Below, piece after piece: positions 50,029 to 60,774 of a stretch of DNA of 64,000 nucleotides; the first letter of the stretch is position 1, and each line of letters opens with the position of its first letter. The notes beneath the pieces were generated by a model. The model worked only from the letters and a program-made list of their open reading frames with translations. It was not told the DNA's origin and made no database searches. The position numbers were made by a program, and so were the translations under genes. This stretch comes from Cladocopium goreaui (Eukaryota > Sar > Dinophyceae > Suessiales > Symbiodiniaceae): assembly GCA_947184155.2 (NCBI GenBank), contig CAMXCT020001506.1, positions 29,474 through 93,473 of the forward strand. The letters are read 5' to 3'.

Positions 50029-50830
50029 GCTTTTAAAGATTTGCAATACAGAACAGCGTGTTCAAGACCTACTTGCAATGCTCAATGCCACCTTGCAGGC
50101 GGGTGAACTGGGAAAACAAGACGCGCTTATTTTGCGCGGCAAACTGGGCTTTGCAGATTCCTTCTTACATGGAAGGTTGGGCTTGATGGTTTTGAAACAG
50201 CTTTCTGAACATGCACATGGGCGCAGTGCAAAGCTTAGAGAAGAACTTGTAATCGGACTACATGCAATGGTTCAACGCTTGACTTTGTGTGGCCCTCGCG
50301 TCGTCTCTGCAAAGGCGATGCAACAATGGTTTGTGTTTACAGATGCGGCCTATGAACCCGAATTGCATACTGGAGGTTTGGGTGCAGCAGTCGTCGATGA
50401 CAATGGCAAATGCGTTGGCTGGTTTGGCCTTCCGCTTGATGAGTCACAGTGCGAAAAGTTTGGATCACTGGATCGGCAAACTATAATTTATGAACTGGAG
50501 CTTGCAGCAGCCGTTCTGGCACTTGACTTCTGGGCGGACAAAATGAAAGATGGATTGCAAGTGTGTTATGGTGACAATGATGGAGTGCGATTCTCTTTGA
50601 TACGTGGTTCATGCTTGAGCAAACATGCTTCAGCTCTTATGAGATACCATTTGAGCCGAGAAGCTACCAACAACTTGTGCACTTGGTTTGCGAGGGTGCC
50701 TACTGAGGCAAACTTGGGTGACTACCCATCCAGAAATGTTCCACATGCTTTGCTGACGGAAGATATCAATGAATCTACAGCTGCCTCGTTTTGGTTTGAG
50801 CGCTTGGTTCAATCTTTGCAGGCGGCCTAA
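50029..50830 (+). CDS. Pol of element B, 3' part: RNase H
   Basis: Continues the pol frame from 42483 after the GAGAA duplicate, giving 'EKLLKICNTEQRVQ'. A connection region ('ILRGKLGFADSFLHGR') precedes RNase H: Asp in 'VFTDAAYEPE', Glu in 'IYELELAAA', Asp in 'YGDNDGVRF', and 'LGDYPSRN'. Stop TAA at 50828-50830, 17 bp before B1. All four acidic positions match element A. Confidence 0.85.
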
Positions 50831-50847
50831 CTGAAATCAATGGGGGG

Positions 50848-50931
50848 AGCCAGTCAGCATCGGCCCCCATGCAAAAAGAAGTGCTTGTCAGCTTCCTGAG
50901 TTGTTCGTTGTGGCCAACATGCAAGCCAGAC
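50848..50931 (+). repeat. Element B split repeat B1
   Basis: 84 bp, preceded by GGGGGG; by eye identical to 51141-51224; ends GCAAGCCAGAC against A2. Confidence 0.9.
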
Positions 50932-51076
50932 GATGCAGCTCACTTTAGTGATCGAATAGTCTTGCTAGCATGTTCAGGAATTGAGATTCCGGGTCACAAC
51001 TGTTTGATCCTGTAGCTTTATGTCTCTCAAGGGAGGGCGAGGTGGGTGCCGCTGTTACTTTTAGAGTTTGAAAGCG
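50932..51076 (+). repeat. Element B split repeat A2
   Basis: 145-bp copy of A1, followed at once by CCCACCC (51077-51083). Confidence 0.9.
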
Positions 51077-51140
51077 CCCACCCAAAGTTGCACTTTCTCT
51101 TTTCCCAGCCCAGCGCTTTCCTAGGCCAGACCCTAGGCCT

Positions 51141-51224
51141 AGCCAGTCAGCATCGGCCCCCATGCAAAAAGAAGTGCTTGTCAGCTTCCTGAGTTGTTCG
51201 TTGTGGCCAACATGCAAGCCAGAC
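51141..51224 (+). repeat. Element B split repeat B2 (right terminus)
   Basis: 84-bp copy of B1 after a 64-bp spacer (51077-51140) that contains CCTAGGCCAGACCCTAGG. Right flank begins TAGATTGG. Confidence 0.9.
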
Positions 51225-51608
51225 TAGATTGGTATGTGCATTCAACTCGACATCGAGGTCAAATTATTTAGTCAGATTTGCATCGGTCACACCGACATCA
51301 TTTGCGTTGGCTACATCTGGCCATTTGCATATTTGCAGTTTTCTCCTCGGGAGTTTTGTGTTGCTTCTTTTGGGTGTTTAAGTTGGGCTCAAAATGGTGA
51401 AGAACAGTGGAACCGTGGAATCAGCTGTTGGGTTGCAAACCTGGTTTAATTTCACACAGCATGCACGGGATGATTGGGACTTGTTGTGGGCATCAGGCAT
51501 CCTTTTTTTCCAAACACAATCTTGGGGCTGGGGTACGTTATTATTGCATAGCAATCAAATATCATAAAACAAAATTGTTCAACATATTGATTGAAAATTG
51601 AAACACAT

Positions 51609-54600
51609 TTGGGTACTGTCATTGCAGCGTGTGAAAAGACCTGGTGAACACATCATTTTCGCGCAATGGCTTATGGACATTCAGAGTCCATCTTCTTGGA
51701 CATGGTCCAACAAACAAAGGCGAAACCAAACATGTTTCTATGTTGGTTTTCTAGTTGGAACCGTTACCTCATCCATGGGTTGAAACCGTTTGCCATATAC
51801 TTGTGTGCGTGACTGGTTCATGTGCATCTTGTACACTGAGGCAATCGCATCGTTCGGTGAAGAGTTTCACAGGCCATTTGGTGTGTTAGAGTCGGAACAA
51901 TTGGAATAATCCAGCATGTCCATTCTTGTTTGGATGCATATTTTGTATTATTTTGTGACATGTTTGCAGATTTGACATCTAGTATGAATTGAATTTGCAT
52001 TTGGCCATTTCCCATTGGTGTCAGACGCGATTGTGGCATGTGGTCGCCGTGGCCGTTGGGACAGTGTGAAAGTATTGTGTGCTCCTTAGACCTGAAAATT
52101 GGAAAAATTGGATGACCCCATTGACCTTGGTGGTGACTACCTCGCCCTTGGTGAGGCTTCGAGAACTCAAACATGCATCACTCCGCACAGATATCGTTTG
52201 CAACTTAATTTTGAACGAAAAATCTGGATTTTTTGACTTCGATTTTTTCGTCCATTTTGTGTGTGTTGCAAAGGTGATTTATAGCGCTAGTTCCTTGGCT
52301 GCAGAGATTGACATTGGCAGAGGGTTCATCCTCTTGTTTTGATCCTGCAGCGGCAAGGCATTAGTGCAGCTGCACAGGCTGGTTGGTTTGCTAAATTGCC
52401 ACTGCAACTGTATTCCCTCAACTTTGGCAACAGCGAATGGAGGCATGGAAATGGCAACATGCCGTCACACACTTGCAAGAGCTTGAAAATGGAGGCGGGT
52501 TATTCGGTTATTCTTTTTTGCACCTCCCACAGCGTTGTTTTTCTCGCGCACAATTGCATTTCCAACGAATTGTTCGCTTGTCAGGTTTGCAAACAGATGT
52601 GATTGCTTGCAGTGCATCCGCCTCAGTACCACCAAACTTACACTGAGCATACATTGCGGTGTTTCGTTGATGTGCAGCTAAGACCGCAAGGCAGTGATCA
52701 ACGCTTGTGAACGAGTTGGTCTTTGGGCAGGAGCAGTGCTTCTGGTAAGCTCGATGCGTGAGAGGAGAATCGAACCAAATGCAGGGACACTGAGAGATCA
52801 AATCAGACATTTTTTTGTTTTTGAAACAGTTGTGGTTAAAAAGTGGTACACAGAAATATACAGAAACTAGCAACAACATGTTTTTGTTTCCTGTCTCGGA
52901 AGTGTGAAAAACTCTGATTGTGAACAAAATCTGCTGCACCTTGGGAAATCCCAAATCTGATTTGAGGCTGTAACTTGCAACGCTGCTCTCAGTGCTTGTG
53001 AGAAAGGTTTTTGCTGGGTGTCTGGCCAAGTCTCTCTGTTGACTGCTGGATTTCAGCCATGAATGCTTTCATATTTTCAATGTTGGCAGATGTAACGAAC
53101 GGTGCAAGGTTGCTGCAACTTCTCTCCTGCAGTCCATGACGCAGGACCTGTCTGGAAATTGAATCCAACCATTGGCAAACTTGAATGAAATGGTTCCATC
53201 ATCCAGGCCACGTCAAACCCTGACCTCGTGACGTGCTCTGGTTTTGCTGAACCATGCAGAACCATTCCTTGAAACCGAAAATGAATGGTTGTAGGTTGTC
53301 ACAAGGCGAGCCGAGAGAGTTTTTCTTGTATTTAAGGCTTTCTTAAGCATTAGACACATATACTGATACTGTAATATACATGTATATATATATATATCAT
53401 ATATCATATATATATATAGCCAATGGATATTATACATGATATGAATCTGCTGAATATGAATCGACTTGATTCGTCCGAGATTCCTGGATTTGGTTTTCAT
53501 TCGACAGGTACAGTGCTTTGGCAAGCTCTTTGGAGTCCAGAGGTCATTGGCAGTACGAGACCCAGGAAGATCGCAGAGGCTGTGCTATCCAGTCACTGCT
53601 TGGGATGATGATCCCATTTGACTGCATGTATTCAGATGTACATGCATACTGCATACAGTACATATTCATAAATTTGAACACAGTAGATATCAAGAGATAT
53701 AAATAAGCGAAATACCCAGCAAAACCATTCACGGACACTTAAATGACAAACAGACATATTTGCCGGAGAGGCTGGCAGCCCAATCTTCCACAATGCTGAG
53801 ACGAAGGGGTGTTGGTCTCAGGATTTGTTGCCGCTCTACGCTTCTGGAAATAGTATCCATGATGCATATGATGCCATTTCCGGAATGCAGCTCCATGTAA
53901 GAATCTGTAGACAAGACCAAGTGTGGCGAGGTCTGAAGACAGATGTTGTTTATTGCAACGCGGTTATCAGCTCAATGGAAAAAGGCAGTTGGGCTGCTCC
54001 AAACAGATTTCAGCATGAATGGTCTAAACTCCTGGTTTGTGAAGGTTGCCAGTGGCAGATATCCAGTGATATTCTCGAGACAATGTGTCCGGTCCTGATT
54101 ACTGAATGGGGACTGCGCTTTGAAACACTTTGTTTGGTCCGCGGCGACCTCATTGAGGCCAAGACAATCAGCATGTGAGCAGCATCACGCTGAACTCAGT
54201 CATGAGCTCCTACGAGAAGGCTCAGATGGAATGCTGTAAGACGTTTGAGAAGCAGATGCACCAATAATAGATAAGGACAGTATGTGAGATCTACTAATTC
54301 AACATTGTTTTCTGTACATATTCATACCATATCATATCATATCATATCATTGAATATCATGCAATTCTTTGATATCATATCATGCAACTCTTTGTTTCGC
54401 TCTGTTGTTCACTCTTCGTCTGGCAATTCGGAACCCACAAATTCTGCCCGGGAGGGTCTTCGGTGGAGAGAGACTTATGCAATGCTTTGCATGAGACGAT
54501 CGTCGGCAGGAGGACCGATGTGCCCAACGACTGTGAAAACAGAGATTTTCTCCATTTGATGCATGATGGAACAGGCAAACAATGGCCCTCAGGAGCAATG

Positions 54601-56510
54601 ACAAGGAGACTTGACCATTTTGCGAGACTTGATTGCACTGGAGAAGAAAGACAGACAGCACACCAAGTATATGACTTTGGACAACAGGTTATATACAGAT
54701 TGCTCGAAGCATCTCGCATCAAGAGCAAGGCTACTGCGAGACTGGTATAATGGTGCACCTGTTGGTATTCGAAACCATCGTGGCTTAGGTACAACAGCAT
54801 GATGAGCGCATGTGAGAGATGCAGCCTTTGGGAGGAATCTCTCGATACATTGTCCATGTTCCCAAGCTGCAGGGTATCGGTATTACATGGTATTACCATG
54901 TCCTATCGTTTTTTTACACCGCAGGTGTTCTCCATAGTCCGACTAGTCCGACTAGTGTTATGTTCCATGCACTGGGATTTCTTGACATGTCCCGATGGAT
55001 TTGTGACCTGACCTGACTTGGCCTGGCGATGCCTGGCGATTTGTGCCACAAGGGGTGCGACAGCTGGAGATCCTGTGGACAGTGACGTGGTGAGCTTTAC
55101 CTCCGCCATTGGTGCTGTGCAATGGCCAGTGGCCATTGAGCTGATGATCTCCATGGAAGAAAAAGGTGGGCCATAGCCAGCTGGATCCAGCTGGATATGA
55201 GATGTGGGTCAGAATTTTAGTCTATTTTTTTTAGATATTTTTAGTATGAAAATGATTGAGGTACCCGATTTTGACCCATACCCAGCGATTTTTGACAAAA
55301 CAACTGGTATGAACCCATCAGCCACAAGATCTTTCTGAAGGATGGGGCTGTCAGACGGTCAGCATGCTTTCACTTCTCTATGTTCTGATGTCCTGATGTT
55401 GCAACTGTAACTCTGTTTTCCAGGATGATTTTGCAAGTCTCATGAAGGAGTCAAAGAACCAAAACATTCATGTACTCAGCAAAAGTCTTCAAGATTGTCA
55501 TTGAAAAAGTGTTGCCTGCGAAATCTTTTTTTTCCCCACTTTTTTGAAACCTTGCCCCACTTGGTGCTAAAAGTCGCCAGGTATTTTGGCCAACGTGGTG
55601 GCTTTTAGCTCTGTCATCAATTCCTGTGGCGACGCCGACGTCTCCAACGTCTCCGACGTCGACGTCCCGGTGGTGTGGCCCGTGGCGCCCGAGGTGTGGC
55701 CGATGGCGTTGCGGGTTTTGGAGCTGATGGCGAAGGCCAAAGTCACTCCCAACGATGTCAGTGCCCCAACTGCAGGCCGTGGGCGGTTTAGTGGCCATTA
55801 AAAACATTGACAGATATTGAGAAATTGTACTGAAAAGAATCTGGATGGGATTTTTAATAATTTTAATGTTTCGAGATATTCACATGGAAAAACAGGTGTT
55901 GAGGCAGGGGTGCATTTGTGGAACTGAAGCTTTTGTGAAGGACAGTGCTCAGGTTGCAATAGCGCCATCATTGCATGTGGTCGTGGCGGCCAATGGGAAG
56001 TTGCCCTGTGTTTACTTTCGACGATGCTTTCACGTCTCTGTGCAGTTGATCTCTACACAGGATATTCTACGGTATGGGCGTGTGAGACTGCTGGCGAGTG
56101 GGAAGTGGCGCTGAAAGTCCTGAAACTGATTCCGGAGACACGGGTTTGGGGTCCCAGGACACTTCAATTTTTTTTCGTTTCGCATGTCTCCTGTGAATGA
56201 GGAATTGTTGGGGACATGTATGGAGTGTTTTGCGGGCTTGCATGTGCTGAGGCAAAGCCTAACGTCTTCGGATGTGCTTCTGATGTGAACATTTGCTATC
56301 GCCAGGGACGCTGGCAGTTGGGTCTCCACTTGATCAACATTTTGTCCGAGGCAAGATGTCAAGCATGAAATGTTCCATGGATCATCATGAATTCTCGTTG
56401 AATGCTTAGAAAATCTACGATTTGTTTGCCAATTTTGCTTATTTTGCTTCCAGAAATGGGAAGATTTTGGAGGGGCTGTCAGGTTGCTATGCTTCGAATT
56501 TGACCTGGCA
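51609..56510 (+). CDS. Pentatricopeptide-repeat (PPR) gene in many short exons
   Basis: PPR-type repeats, which bind organelle RNA in known families, recur on the + strand in separate short open blocks. They are 51609-51644 ('LGTVIAACEKTW'), about 52430-52498 ('AWKWQHAVTHLQELEN'), 52585-52626 ('GLQTDVIACSASASV'), 52688-52747 ('AVINACERVGLWAGA'), about 53920-54020 ('GLKTDVVYCNAVISSMEKGS'), 54184-54260 ('LNSVMSSYEKAQ'), 54787-54852 ('YNSMMSACERCSLWEESL'), 55045-55166 ('DVVSFTSAIGAVQWPVAIEL'), about 55586-55760 ('VVAFSSVINSC', 'MALRVLELMAKAKVTPN'), 56061-56160 ('TVWACETAGEWEVALKVL'), 56279-56360 ('CYRQGRWQLGLHLI') and about 56450-56510 ('KWEDFGGAVRLL'). Several blocks follow AG|G acceptors. Exon edges, start and stop are not defined; stops between blocks are read as intronic. 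Some blocks are worn, so a pseudogene is possible. Confidence 0.6.
53372..53420. repeat. AT-rich microsatellite
   Basis: (TA)n and 'atatca' runs, partly self-complementary; probably intronic in the PPR gene. Confidence 0.85.
54328..54386. repeat. (CATAT)n microsatellite
   Basis: Repeated 'catatcatat' with a second small cluster 'gatatcatatcatgcaa', also within the PPR gene span. Confidence 0.85.
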
Positions 56511-56615
56511 AAAAGTTCACACCAAGCCGATCGTTCCTCGAAGCGATACATCTCCGACCGCAGAATGCACTGCGCCTCAGCTGTTTAGAGATTTTGAAGT
56601 ACCTGGAGTGTGAAA

Positions 56616-56852
56616 ATGGCGCTGTGCGACGACAAACCAAGCCAAGTCGCCAAGTCGAAAGTGAAAAATCAAGAAGCCAAAAGGAAGCTATCTGAGAGAC
56701 TCCAGTCTAGCCATCCTTTCGGAACTAGCTTACAAGCCATGCAGCTCCAAGTCGCTTTGGCTCGAAAGTCTAAGAGTCGAACAGATTCACAACCAGCGGC
56801 CTCATCTTTGGAGTACAAAGCTTGCTCCTATGGGGAATGGTCCTTTGTCTGA
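56616..56852 (+). CDS. Short basic open frame, possible last exon
   Basis: About 79 codons to TGA at 56850-56852. Lys/Ser/Gln-rich ('KSKVKNQEAKRKLSERLQ'), no domain. It could be a terminal exon of the PPR gene or chance. Confidence 0.3.
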   Translation: MALCDDKPSQVAKSKVKNQEAKRKLSERLQSSHPFGTSLQAMQLQVALARKSKSRTDSQPAASSLEYKACSYGEWSFV

Positions 56853-57930
56853 AGATTTCAGATTCAAAAGGTCTTAATTTGTGAACAAGCCAGATTTATG
56901 GATGCAAGTGGTTAAAAAATGTTTCCGAGACTCACTCGGTCAGACTTGTGGTTTCACTGGCACATGTTATGCTGCTGATAGGTGTCCCTTCTGTGACAGA
57001 GTTTCATTCGAACTTTGTCCTAATGCAGTATCTCCAGTCTTCCTGTTTTCCTGTTGAATTTTTCTACTAAACTATCTAAACTGGTCAACATTTTGATTTA
57101 TGGCTCATGGAATCTCACGAAGCTTTAAATTCACAGAGCTTTCACGTGGTACATTTTTTCATGGCACAACAGTGCAGCCATGTCTTTGAGGTAACATAAC
57201 CATGAATCGTCGGGGCGATTTCCTGGAGATATCTGATGATGACGGCCAACTCAAGAGAGTTCTCAGGGAGACTGGTGCCTTGTTTTCACCATGATTTCCT
57301 TTTATTGGAGCTTCAAAAACAACCGATTTGAAACCACAAACTCTTGGATAGTGTGACATATTATGACATTTTTTTTGAGATGGGTTCATACATTGCTTTT
57401 GACTCTGAGGAATTTCATCATTCATCCCAACCCAAACTCTTGTTCGGCTCAACCCCAAGCAGATCCAGCACAATGCACGAACGTCCACGCAAGGTGACAG
57501 AGTGCCAGTCAAGAAGTTATTTATCAAACTATCTGATGCACTTTGCCTGCAAGAGTTGACAAACGTGACAGACAGGGGCCATGGAAGGAGTCTACTACAC
57601 CCTCTCAGGCCGATATGATTTGAGCCATCTTCAGCCGATGTCTTTTTGGAGTTATTCCTTTTTTGGCAACAGAGGTTCAATACCGCCATAACGCAATGGG
57701 GATGTTCTTAAGTAATGAGGAGTGATTAGAATGAGACTGTCACTTTTGAGGTTTGCTCTGTGGCATTAAAGCGGACGAGAGACTTGCTTGCACATCCTCA
57801 GCCGGAACGAGATTGTGTATTCTGCAGTCCAACTTGGGGAGAACATACACCTTTGTTTCGTTGATTCCAACCAACAGTCACTAGCAGTCTTAGAAGGAGA
57901 ATGACCGATTTGATCAGATTTGTACGTTTT
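56853..57930. other. No supported gene
   Basis: Open frames on both strands (for example 57159-57689 minus) show no motif. Likely introns or intergenic sequence. Confidence 0.4.
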
Positions 57931-60051
57931 CTCGGATTTCGCAATCTGAATGCAGCGTCCCGTGCAACCATGCTTGTTTCAGACCCAGGAATGACATCAT
58001 GTTTACCCTGGAAAATGGTGTGGAGTACCTGCTAGATGGCTTGGTGACTTGGCCTTTGAAACCGCCAGATCCTACAGAATTGCGGCTGAACAACTGCTGA
58101 GGAGGATCCTGAAGCCACCTATTCTCAGTTCGCGACCTCAGGGAACCAATATTCATCAAAACATATCAGGTGTGATAGGACAGGTAGGACAGGTACTGAG
58201 ATCAACTGAGTGAGAAACTGAGGTTTGTGGATTTCGTTGCTGATGGGTGAAATCCCACTGCCTTTAGCCCATAGAGTCATAGAGTTTGACAGAGACTTCG
58301 TCGCCTAGACATCGCAGAAATGACGGGGTCTAGAATCATGGACCATGTTGGACCGAACGACTATTCCATAGTGCGAGACTTGGAGAACCTGGAGAAACCA
58401 AAAAAAAAGATGCAGAGAGGTCTGCAGGCAAAGCCCTCTGCGGAAGTATCTTTGATTTGCCCAAAACTGTGGCAGAAGTCTCCAGTGGTGAATGAGTTGC
58501 TAGCAATGCACCATGTATTTCCGGGTCGAACAATCCAGGAAGTGATTTGTGTTAGCTTGGGCTCAAAGGATGAGAACGATGCCCACTTATGAGCAGAATG
58601 TCAAATCATATCAAACTAACTTTGAACAACCTCAGTCAGTGACTTCAGTCGTTTGAAGACGATTTGCTACAAGTTCCTGAGTTTTCCTGAACTAGCCTTT
58701 ACCCCACAGATCTTGCACCCGCTTTGTTTTGACTCCCCCTTGCCAATCTTCTGGCATGGGCTTGGAGCGACCTCGGAAGGATCGAACATAATTTGAACAA
58801 GCCGGACAAGCATTTGCATTCAAGTGCTTAAAGATCATCATGCCAAGTAGATATTTATCTCGTCAGGCGCATGGACCAGCGCCAGGTCATTCAAAAAGAT
58901 CCTGCACAGGCAAGGCCACACGCCCCTCATAGACTCATACATACCTACGTGCCAAGATGCTTCGCATTTTGGCAAGGTGTTTGCAGTTCAGCTTTAGCTA
59001 CCCTTGTCTTTCACCTGCTTCATTCTTAAGGGTCGTTGAGAATGATTTTCTCCAAACAGGAGAGGATTCCGTGCATACACATTATTTGAGTCTGTTTGTC
59101 TGGGTGGTTAGCTTTCCACTGGGCCCTGCCATATCTTGATTCTTAAAGAGTTTCAGATACAGTAGGCTCTTTGGTCGTTTGCTGTCAACCCAGCATTGGG
59201 AAATCAGACGGAAATGCATTGGACATAGAGGGTACAATTCACAATGGATTTTCATTCTCACGCAGGAGAAAATTGATCCTTCAATTCTCAGTTGATTCTT
59301 AGCAGGACCAACGAAACAAGCGCATGTTAGTATAGGAATAATAGACCACCGTATATTTTGATGGTTTGCCACCCCGCTACATCTGGGGCTTCCCTTTTTT
59401 TAACTCCCGCGCCAGGTGAAATCCATCAATGATTTCACCAGCTCATTGGCCAAAACATTGGTGGAGGCTGAGGGCATGCCATCCAAGGAAGCCACAGATC
59501 GCCACGTAGTGATGTTTTTTAGCTGACACTGACAGTGTCGACCCAAGGGCCACAGATTGGACCATTGGAGGAGTTAACCCGAGAGCTGCTGGCTGATGGT
59601 TTGAGACGGGCCCTGGACATGTTGGGCGAGACGCCTAAGAAGCAGTTCCTGGACTGAGCACCGTGCACCACTTTGCAGAGCCTGTTCTTGCAAAACGCAC
59701 CCTAGGAAAATACATAGTTCAATTTGTGAACAAGATGCAACCTGTGAAAAAGACAAGATCTGAGCTACTGGGCACTGGACATTTGAGTCTAAGTTTATGA
59801 AACATGAGCGCGTTAACAGCTTGCTTGTCAACTGCTCAGACCGCTATTCGAGTGGCAGGAGATTCTCGCAGCCAACATTCACAAGTTTGCTTTGCAGGTG
59901 CGGCTGATGAAAGGTGAATTCGTGCTTGATATCGAAACAACCAATTCCAAGTGCAGTTTTGCAGAGGAGCAATACTCTCTGTCCCGGGTTTATCCTGTGG
60001 AGATCAGCAGGGTGCTGAGGCATGTGGAATTTGGGCGATGCAAGGAGTAGA
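57931..60051 (+). CDS. Exons of an unidentified gene
   Basis: Several open blocks on the + strand have gene-like composition: about 58025-58170 ('LAFETARSYRIAAEQLLRRI', 'RPQGTNIHQNISG'); 58320-58592 ('IVRDLENLEKPKKKMQRGL'); 59416-59505 after CCAG|G and before a GT ('VKSINDFTSSLAKTLVEAEG'); about 59548-59658 ('LEELTRELLADGLRRALDML'); and about 59848-60051 ('WQEILAANIHKFALQVRLMK', 'ISRVLRHVEFGRCKE', stop TAG). Whether they belong to one gene is unknown, and phases between blocks were not resolved. No family is recognised; the blocks are helical and soluble. Confidence 0.4.
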
Positions 60052-60774
60052 AGACACGTCTGAACCAGTCTGAACCAGTTTGACGGTCTCCGAGTGCCAA
60101 GGTTCGGAGTATAAAAACCTGCAGTCCTTCTTCAGCGAAGCTGCGCCAGAGGAAGCAACAGGCCCACTCAGTTCCTGAACCTTTCACCATCTTTCACTCG
60201 AATATCCTTTTGATTCCTGCCACTGGGGCCATGAGGTCAATGAGGTCCCAGGAAGACTAGTGAGGATCAACGGACAGTGGGGACAGTTGCCTCTGGCGCG
60301 ACGTTAGGTGAGGATCGAGTTGGAGACCCGGGGCATCGGGGCATATTTCGAGGGGAAAGCTTTGCAGTTTCGTTTCCGATATGAACGAACCGAGCAATTT
60401 GGTTTGAGATTTTCATGGGAATCGACATCACTGTTTTGTAAAGATTAAAGCCTCACTGGCCTCGCTCCATTTGCTACAGCCTATAATTACTACAGCTGCA
60501 TTCAAAGTGAGAGAGGGAGAGAGAGAGCATTTTGCCTTGGCTCGACGTGAATCTGCGTGACTTGGACTCCGGAAACTGCAGCGTAAAGGGCTCAGCATGT
60601 GGAGAAACAAGGAAACAACCATCAATGAAAGTCCAACTTTTCCAAGCAGCCTCCGCCCAAAGGTATGGCAGAGTATTGCAAATTTTCGAAAAAGTAAGCA
60701 CTTATGCACTACATCCATACTGCATACTACTTCCATGTTCACATCAATTTACATCTGTTTGAATCGCCATCGCC
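60052..60774. other. Interval upstream of the kinesin; GA microsatellite
   Basis: No gene seen. 60509-60529 is a run of GAGAGAGGGAGAGAGAGAGA type. The interval should hold the 5' end and trans-splice acceptor of the kinesin; several CAG or TTTCAG-like sites are present but none can be chosen. Confidence 0.45.

Larger units (their letters stand above)
27392..51224 (+). mobile_element. YR retroelement B, split by nested elements C and D
   Basis: 23,833 bp as it stands; about 7,560 bp after removing C (8,728 bp, in gag) and D plus one target copy (7,545 bp, in pol). Order: A1 (27392-27536), recombinase, gag, methyltransferase-RT-RNase H pol, B1 (50848-50931), A2 (50932-51076), spacer, B2 (51141-51224). 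A1 = A2 (145 bp) and B1 = B2 (84 bp) with no difference seen. Removing C and D leaves gag and pol open, so B was intact when it was hit, except that its recombinase has Gly where Arg I is expected. Confidence 0.9.
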
